Shown here one piece after another: positions 57,978 to 64,000 of a stretch of 64,000 bases of DNA. Numbering within the stretch: the first letter of the stretch is position 1; each line of letters begins with the position of its first letter. This DNA is from Argentina anserina (taxonomy: Eukaryota; Streptophyta; Magnoliopsida; Rosales; Rosaceae): NCBI RefSeq assembly GCF_933775445.1, contig NC_065873.1, forward strand, positions 5,022,001 through 5,086,000, in the 5' to 3' direction. The notes below the pieces were generated by a model that made no database searches, was not told where the DNA came from, and saw only the letters and a program-made list of their open reading frames with translations. The position numbers were made by a program, and so were the translations under genes.

Positions 57978-59313
57978 TCATTATATCCGATGAAACTGCA
58001 ATCATCGTACCAATTAATCATTTCGATTGACATTCAAGCTTTCATTAGCTAAACATTTTATTGATTTATTTACTTGACAACCCACCAGCAACAACGCCAC
58101 ATCTGTGTCGCACTATCAACTGCTCGGAAACCTAGGCTGCACGGCACAGATCCGACCAGTTTTTATTCCGGATAATTTTCTTGAAGTCAGAGGATGTCGG
58201 TACACGTGAAACTACCATATTAGTGATCAGAGTATCATTATCCGGGAGGCTGTATTGGTTATGGCAGTCTCCTATGTGCTGATCCTTTTCAATGACATAA
58301 AAGGAACAAAACATAGTAAGCTAATACGGACTACACTCGTCCATGGAGTATAAGCTAATCCTCAAACATCCACTTCCAGCTCTATAATAACTTTACAACT
58401 TGATTACTTTTCTTCAAAGAAAGAATTTGCTTTCTGACATTGTGCCAGAAACGCAACAGTTGAGGAACAGAAACTAAAGAAACCTCAGACTAATCTTTGC
58501 TGCTTCACGAAGCATTGTAACTTGTAAGTATGCACTCAAGTATATATGGAGCTTCATTACATATCCACTAGCTAAACTTTGATTTGATCTTAATAAAGCA
58601 CATCCCATGTAAGGGATAAACATACCAATCATTCCAAAACTTCCGTTCTTTCTCTCATGCAGATCCCTTTTCTCATTGTTCATGAAAGTATTAACAAACC
58701 ATTTACAAATGAATAAGATGAGTGCTGACTATACCCAATAACAGGGATATAGCAAGCCATCTAAAATAAATATGGCATTATGAACCCCCATTTTACACCA
58801 TCCATGCAACCAACGGAAGCGTTTCGCACATGGAAGCCACCACTACCAGAGAAGGAGCAATTACATGTCATTGCTACAATGCTGCCAATGACAGACATGT
58901 GCAACTTCTTCTATTCAATTTCAAAATGTACAATAAGTCCAAGGACATTGTCAAGAAAGCTTAGAGCATAAGAGCAAAAGCACCATAGTAACCATTAGTT
59001 AAGCTAAAATAAGATTAAAAGTTACAAGAGATTAAAAGTTACAAGAGTTTTATCATTAACCGGCTCCAAAATTTAAATCTATCTCCCCAAAATACCATTA
59101 TTGTTTTTGAATTGGAAAATTTACAAAACAAGCGCCACCGATAGCCCCAAAAAATTATATATACGAGGTGAACCAAAAAGGTAATGATTGGGGAAAAACA
59201 TAAACGCACTGGGATGTTCGATCCGGAAATACACTGTTATTTATAAAGAGGGTCTTACGTTAGAGACTGTACACTTTTTTCTCATGAAGCTTTGCAACTT
59301 GCACAAATCAGAA
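57978..59313. other. 3' flank of the Ariadne gene
   Basis: No gene supported. The part above about 59150 is probably the Ariadne 3' UTR. AGATTAAAAGTTACAAG is repeated directly near 59010-59045. Confidence 0.5.
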
Positions 59314-62300
59314 TCAGTTTCTGTCAATGACCTCTCCTGGCAAATTCAGATCAAAACCTCCAGGACCCTCCTTCCTAGGACGCTTCCGAGATGAGCAGCC
59401 ACTCTCATATGAACTTCCAGAACCTGAAGGATGTTCTGGTTCAAGTGATCCTCCTACATCAGGAGTGAGACAGCAAACCTTACACATGTTAGCTTCAGTT
59501 ATCTTCTACATTGCATCATGTTCTATGCATGATCAAATGCAGTAAGAAATTCTTTTTCATCTGAACTTGGCAGAAATTGAACATTACTGGTCTGCACGCC
59601 TAAGAAATTTTTATTAGTAAGTTATACCCCAAAGAATTGTAACTACAACAATATTGACAGAATAAATGACCACCAAGGAATTATTATGGGTACAAGTTAG
59701 AAAGAGAAAAATTAGACGACTTATGCATCTATAGTAGAGCGTTCATACGTGTTAAATGAGTAGCCCCTTTTGAGTCAGGGTTGTTTACATGTAGTTCTTC
59801 TCATCAGTTATAGTATTAGATTGTAATTATTTATCAGGTAGAGAAATTCATGCATGATATATAGTTTTGTGAAACATTCTCAAGCCGCTAACCATCACCA
59901 AGAGAGATCTAAGCAGCTAAGAGCCTAAGCTTATGCAAAACAAGGGTAGACACATAACATTAGGTTACACCTGCGCTTCCGAGCTATTAGTGGCTGATAA
60001 CATAACATCACGGAATTATACTTTGTATCATAAATTCTTTGAACGATCAAAGAAACCATACATACATGCGGAGAACATTTAAAAAACAGATTCACCAAAC
60101 TGCTTGATAATGATTACATGGTCTTATTTTTGTGTCACTAGCTGACTATATAATTGACAACTACTAGACACCCTTCTAATCTGTTTAATTTTGGTTTCCG
60201 AGCAAAGAGATAATTAAGGAAGGCACAAAGTTTCACGGAATCAACTTACCATTTGTTCCACGATGAAATGGTAGATCTTTATCAGAAGCTGAAAGTTCTG
60301 ATGCCTTCTCAATGCCCTTTGACTTGTAAGGAGCTATATTGTGGTGGATACCGAGTTCCACAGAACCCAATAAATCATTCTCAATACAATCATACCTGCA
60401 ATTGGTTTAAAGAAGGTTTAGTAGAACCCCACATGTAAATCGTATACTGTCATAAATGAATGTCATACAATTATATATCTACATACTTTTACATAAACAT
60501 CAACATTATATTTGGCAGTCATACTCACATTTTCTGACAGAGTCTATCTGTGATTACTGAGAAATTGATCACGTGCATCCTTACGTCCTTCACTTTTTCC
60601 TCTTCATACTCATTAAATGGCTCCTCTAAAAACTTGGATAGTTTCTCCACATTTGCCTCAAGCTGTTGCTGCTGGTCCTCAAACAAATTTTGTTTTATTT
60701 CCCTTTCCGCATTTGACATCTGATCCTTAAATAGCTCATCACCAAACATATAAAATGCAAATGGATATGAATATGAAAGAACCCGCCTAGACCTGAAAAG
60801 TCTAGAGAGTCCATTCGTTACCCAGCTGAAATCTCTGTTCTTCGATTCCTTAGATTCCGAAATTGATACCTTCTTTAGTATAGTCTCCTTCAACTTACTT
60901 TCAAGCTTGATAGAATCAGTATGAGCTTTATAACGGTTGTGATAGTGCATATACCGATAGAGATCTCGCTTTGCCCGCTCAGCGTTGTTTTCTTTGTCTT
61001 CTTTGTATCGCCCACAGCTATGACCTTCAATACTTGACCATGTATGGGATCGGCCAGTAGCTCCACCACAAAGCCAACTGCATCCAGAGAAAAGAAATTA
61101 AATCCCAGAGAGAAACTACGCCTATATTTTTCATTTAATAGTACCCAGTACGGTGAGAATATGCATAAGAGGTTTAAAATTACAGAAAACAGAGATACAC
61201 ACAACAATTAGTAGGGGGCAGGATGGAAAACTAAAATAAACATAATACTCACCAGAATGCTTGCCCACAGATACAACTCACAAGGTTGCAGCCACCATTT
61301 TTCTCTACAGGTTTGTGACACTTGGGACAAGGTTTAGTATGGACTGTGATCCAATTAACTGTCTCTGATTCATCTCGGCATTTCTTGGCCCAAAGCTCCC
61401 ACATCAAACATGAACAAGGAGAGTGGGCTTGTAATGAACAACGGAAACAAAACTGAAGACCGCAGGAACATTCAATCTCACAAGATTCATCATCCTCCAC
61501 TCGTATTGCATTTCCACAATGAGGAATACTTGGGCACCACTTAACCCTTTTATTATCCTCAATGTATGACTCTAGAAGAAACCGATCAAATTTCTCCGCA
61601 AGATCTGGATGGCTCTTGCTAACTAGATTTCTAACAACGGCTTCATCACAAATGGCATTACATTTGTGTGCCATGCATCGAATGCGCTTACTTTGACCAT
61701 CATTTATCTTCACAACAAAATGCTCTGTCCAACCTACATTAGATAGAGAATCCAAAACAGTCCACAGTGTAAATATATAGACAACAAAATACAAACTGTG
61801 GACGTTGCTTTTACAACAATCCAAAACACACGTGATAAGTCGAAAACACGATAGTCGATGGAAAAAGCTTGCTAATACACACAAGCATGGAAACACAAAC
61901 AATCACAATGTAAATATATAGTCAGCATACAGACAATTCCCATGCAAAAGAGCCAAATTCCAAACTACATTAAAATTAGTGACCTCAATGACAAAATTTT
62001 GATTTAACATTAAAAATGAGTTTCGAATTCCAGATATCAGGACAATGTGTTATGAATTCAACACAGCCTCAAACTGATAAAAGATCATCCAACATATATC
62101 ATTGTCACGTTGTGTCACAATCAGTACAGCGGATGACTCCACAAGAAAAACATGGAATAATAAGATAAGATAGCGCAATCAATGGGTAGATACTTACAGC
62201 CGTTGCAAAAGCAATGCCCACAGTCCATTTTAGTTGCCTCATTACTAGGTACATCCTCTATACATATAGCACACATAGTTGTCGAAGAAGGTGGTTCAAA

Positions 62301-63007
62301 GTCTTCATGTTCAACTACCGATACACCTGCTTCTGCAAACAAGAAAGCCCTCCCCCTCTCCACAAGCACTGCAAAAAGCTTTTCAACATCCCACCGGTGA
62401 TGAATAAGTAAAGTTCGGGCATTGTGCTCCCTCAGATATAGTAAGTCCATCACTCTACGCAAGTCCTCCTTCTGCATACAACACAACACAACCCAACTCA
62501 AACATAAATCCAAAGTCCGGCGACAAATCAATCACGAATTTAGCAACAGTACTAAAGACTATTCATTTCCATACCTGTGCAGCCAAAAGTGATTCCTTGG
62601 TAATCACCTGCAGGGTTACAGCCAACAACAATGTCAAATCCCAATTTAAGTATCACACATCCAAACACTATGATCATCATCACACATTGAAATTCATAAT
62701 CAAAAACAATTTACGACGATGATCAACCCTGACAACCCTTAAACGAAAACAGGGTCGTATACTAAACACACAATAAACACGAAATTCAAATAAAGTTTAG
62801 ATTTTTCAGTGATCAAATCATATATAAACTCATATTCAAAATTGCAAGGTATATAAAATCAACAACCTTAGTAGAGGGGCCCTTTGGAGGAATCCAAGGA
62901 ATATCAGAGCCATCGTTTTCAAGGCCATCTCCTTCGATAGAGTAATCGTCTTCTTCCTGATCGGAGGTATACAACTCCTCATCGCTGCCCATGTAATCAT
63001 CTTCCAT
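59314..63007 (-). CDS. ARI8: Ariadne-type RBR E3 ubiquitin ligase, 587 aa
   Basis: Seven minus-strand exons in exact phase: 62867-63007, 62575-62607, 62198-62471, 61253-61733, 60529-61077, 60250-60395 and 59314-59453 (1764 nt). An acidic N-terminus (1-47) is followed by a UBA-like helix region. RING1 starts at CAICIEDVP (about residue 125; CGHCFCNGCW). The in-between RING covers about 200-260 (VKWCPSIPHCGNAI to CSCGLQFCFRC), and RING2 starts at CPKCHKPVEKNGGCNLVSC (about 285). The Cys of NLVSC, about residue 303, is the likely ubiquitin-accepting Cys by analogy with HHARI. The Ariadne helical domain has SWVTNGLSRLFRSRRVLSYS and EDQQQQLEANVEKLSKFLEE. The tail ends in FDLNLPGEV, an EAR-like LxLxL-type motif. 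RBR ligases form a thioester with ubiquitin before transfer. The symbol is approximate: it groups with plant ARI5/7/8. Confidence 0.95.
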
Positions 63008-64000
63008 TGAATCCAATCACCCCCAAAAAAAAAATCAAAACTTTAACCAAAGATCAAAGCTTTAGGGTTTGATGCAATTGAATTAGGGGTTGAGTGCATG
63101 CATGGAGAGCCCAATTGGGGATTGGGAATGGTGGAGAAAGACTAGGGCTTTTTTGGAGGTGTGTTGGGGAGGTGAAAACGACGGCGTTTAGATGATGTGG
63201 GGGGAAGTGAGGGAGATCTAGTTGGAGTTGGGAAGAAGGAGGAGATTGAAGTGAGAAGGAAGAGAGGAATGAGTGGTGTGTTGTGATAGAGAATGGTGAT
63301 ACGAGAGGACTTGCTTTATGCCACCACTAGTAACTCTCTCCCTCCTCAACACGCAGAGTTTGTGTCGCAAATAAACAACCCAATTGTGATCTATATATAG
63401 TGGTGTGTATGAATTACATTTATATTTTGATGAGGAAAAATAAATAAATTACTGCTCTGATCGGGTCCAATTTTGGTTATTATTCGTTAACGTATTGATT
63501 GACCAGTTTGTACTTCCGAATTTGTATCCAACTTTATTCCGTGAGAGAAGAGGAAATCTTGGTTTTTGTTCGTTTTGATGGGAGAAACTGTTGTCTTTTG
63601 GATCAGTGTTCGATTAGTACATAATTACATAATTAGTGACTAAATTGCTCGATTTCTCAAGTAGAGGAACCACGATGGAGTTAGGATTTTAATCCTAAAA
63701 ATGGACGGAAATTAAGAATAAACCGGTAAAGTTTATTCAAACTAACCAAAATTCTAGTTTTTTTTATGGTGATATAGATCATGTCACATGCCTCTTGTAA
63801 AAAGGTTTGAGTGATGTGTCACTATTTATGAATTCCGTGACATCATTTTTGGTTTTCAAGAATTTGCATCATATGATCTATGAAGACAAGCTTTTTAAGG
63901 TCGAAGGTTGTAACCTTCTTCTAGCGAGCCTTTGCTTTCTTCCTTTGTTAAGGACCTTTGTACTTTTGCCACTTGAAATAAACAGTAGATTATGGAATCT
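63008..64000. other. Ariadne 5' UTR/promoter and window edge
   Basis: 63008-63340 is the probable leader (purine-rich on the plus strand). Beyond it lies AT-rich promoter sequence. No further gene is visible to the window end. Confidence 0.55.
63391..63400 (-). promoter_or_regulatory. Candidate TATA box of the Ariadne gene
   Basis: CTATATATAG, palindromic, about 385 bases above the ATG. This suits a leader of about 350 bases. Confidence 0.35.

Noticed and set aside
59520..59600. Extra Ariadne exon reading TSNVQFLPSSDEKEFL
   Set aside because: Including it gives a stop before the conserved FDLNLP tail; joining exon 6 directly to 59453 keeps the frame and the family C-terminus.

Overview
The window looks like nuclear DNA of a flowering plant. 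It is AT-rich, its genes have short introns with GT..AG junctions, it holds plant-only families (phytoglobin, PDV2, PADRE/DUF4228, plant Mediator MED10, plant-type Ariadne E3), and it is dense with LTR retrotransposons, Helitrons, hAT-like elements and a LINE. It is probably a eudicot. Rosaceae is possible, but that is only an impression.

Layout. 1-638 is the decayed 3' end of a Copia element. 1029-1954 is a non-autonomous hAT-like element. 3921-4352 (+) is a one-exon PADRE protein. 5418-6340 (-) is a four-exon class 1 phytoglobin. 7512-10055 (-) is the two-exon plastid-division gene PDV2. 10640-10915 (-) is a purple acid phosphatase relic. 11433-12960 (-) is CACTA-like DNA fused to the end of a broken Dicer-like 2 copy (DCL2-A, 12633-20720). 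That copy carries a 219-bp tandem duplication and is split by a young Copia element (14984-20103). 21240-28754 is a small Helitron-like element split by a second young Copia element (21341-28684, minus strand). 29286-31920 (-) is a second broken Dicer-like 2 copy (DCL2-B). 32361-32930 (+) is MED10. 35708-36985 is a 5'-truncated LINE with a 19-bp target-site duplication, followed by a CACTA transposase relic (37781-38215). 40390-40998 (-) is a MATH-less relative of the MATH/coiled-coil family. 41771-42020 is a complete 250-bp Helitron. 42766-46510 (-) is an 11-exon DUF547 / MIP1-leucine-zipper gene. 49496-50741 is a possible PIF/Harbinger-like element. 54025-55116 (-) is NRPB11. 56466-57977 is a hAT-like element. 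59314-63007 (-) is a seven-exon Ariadne RBR E3 ligase.

The eight genes called here as apparently intact (PADRE, phytoglobin, PDV2, MED10, the MATH-less protein, DUF547, NRPB11, Ariadne) are unrelated housekeeping or stress genes and do not form a pathway. The exon joins I derived keep frame across every intron. For phytoglobin, DUF547, NRPB11 and Ariadne the summed exon lengths divide exactly by three.

The accessory core is 10.6-38.2 kb. Two Dicer-like 2 fragments lie there in direct orientation, with no visible introns and no helicase half, invaded by nested transposons. One has lost its second dsRNA-binding domain and instead reads into a transposase-like coiled coil. I saw no clear new multi-gene system. 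The most unusual objects are this Dicer/CACTA chimera, the Copia-in-Helitron nest, and the GC-rich in-frame blocks inside the second Copia polyprotein.
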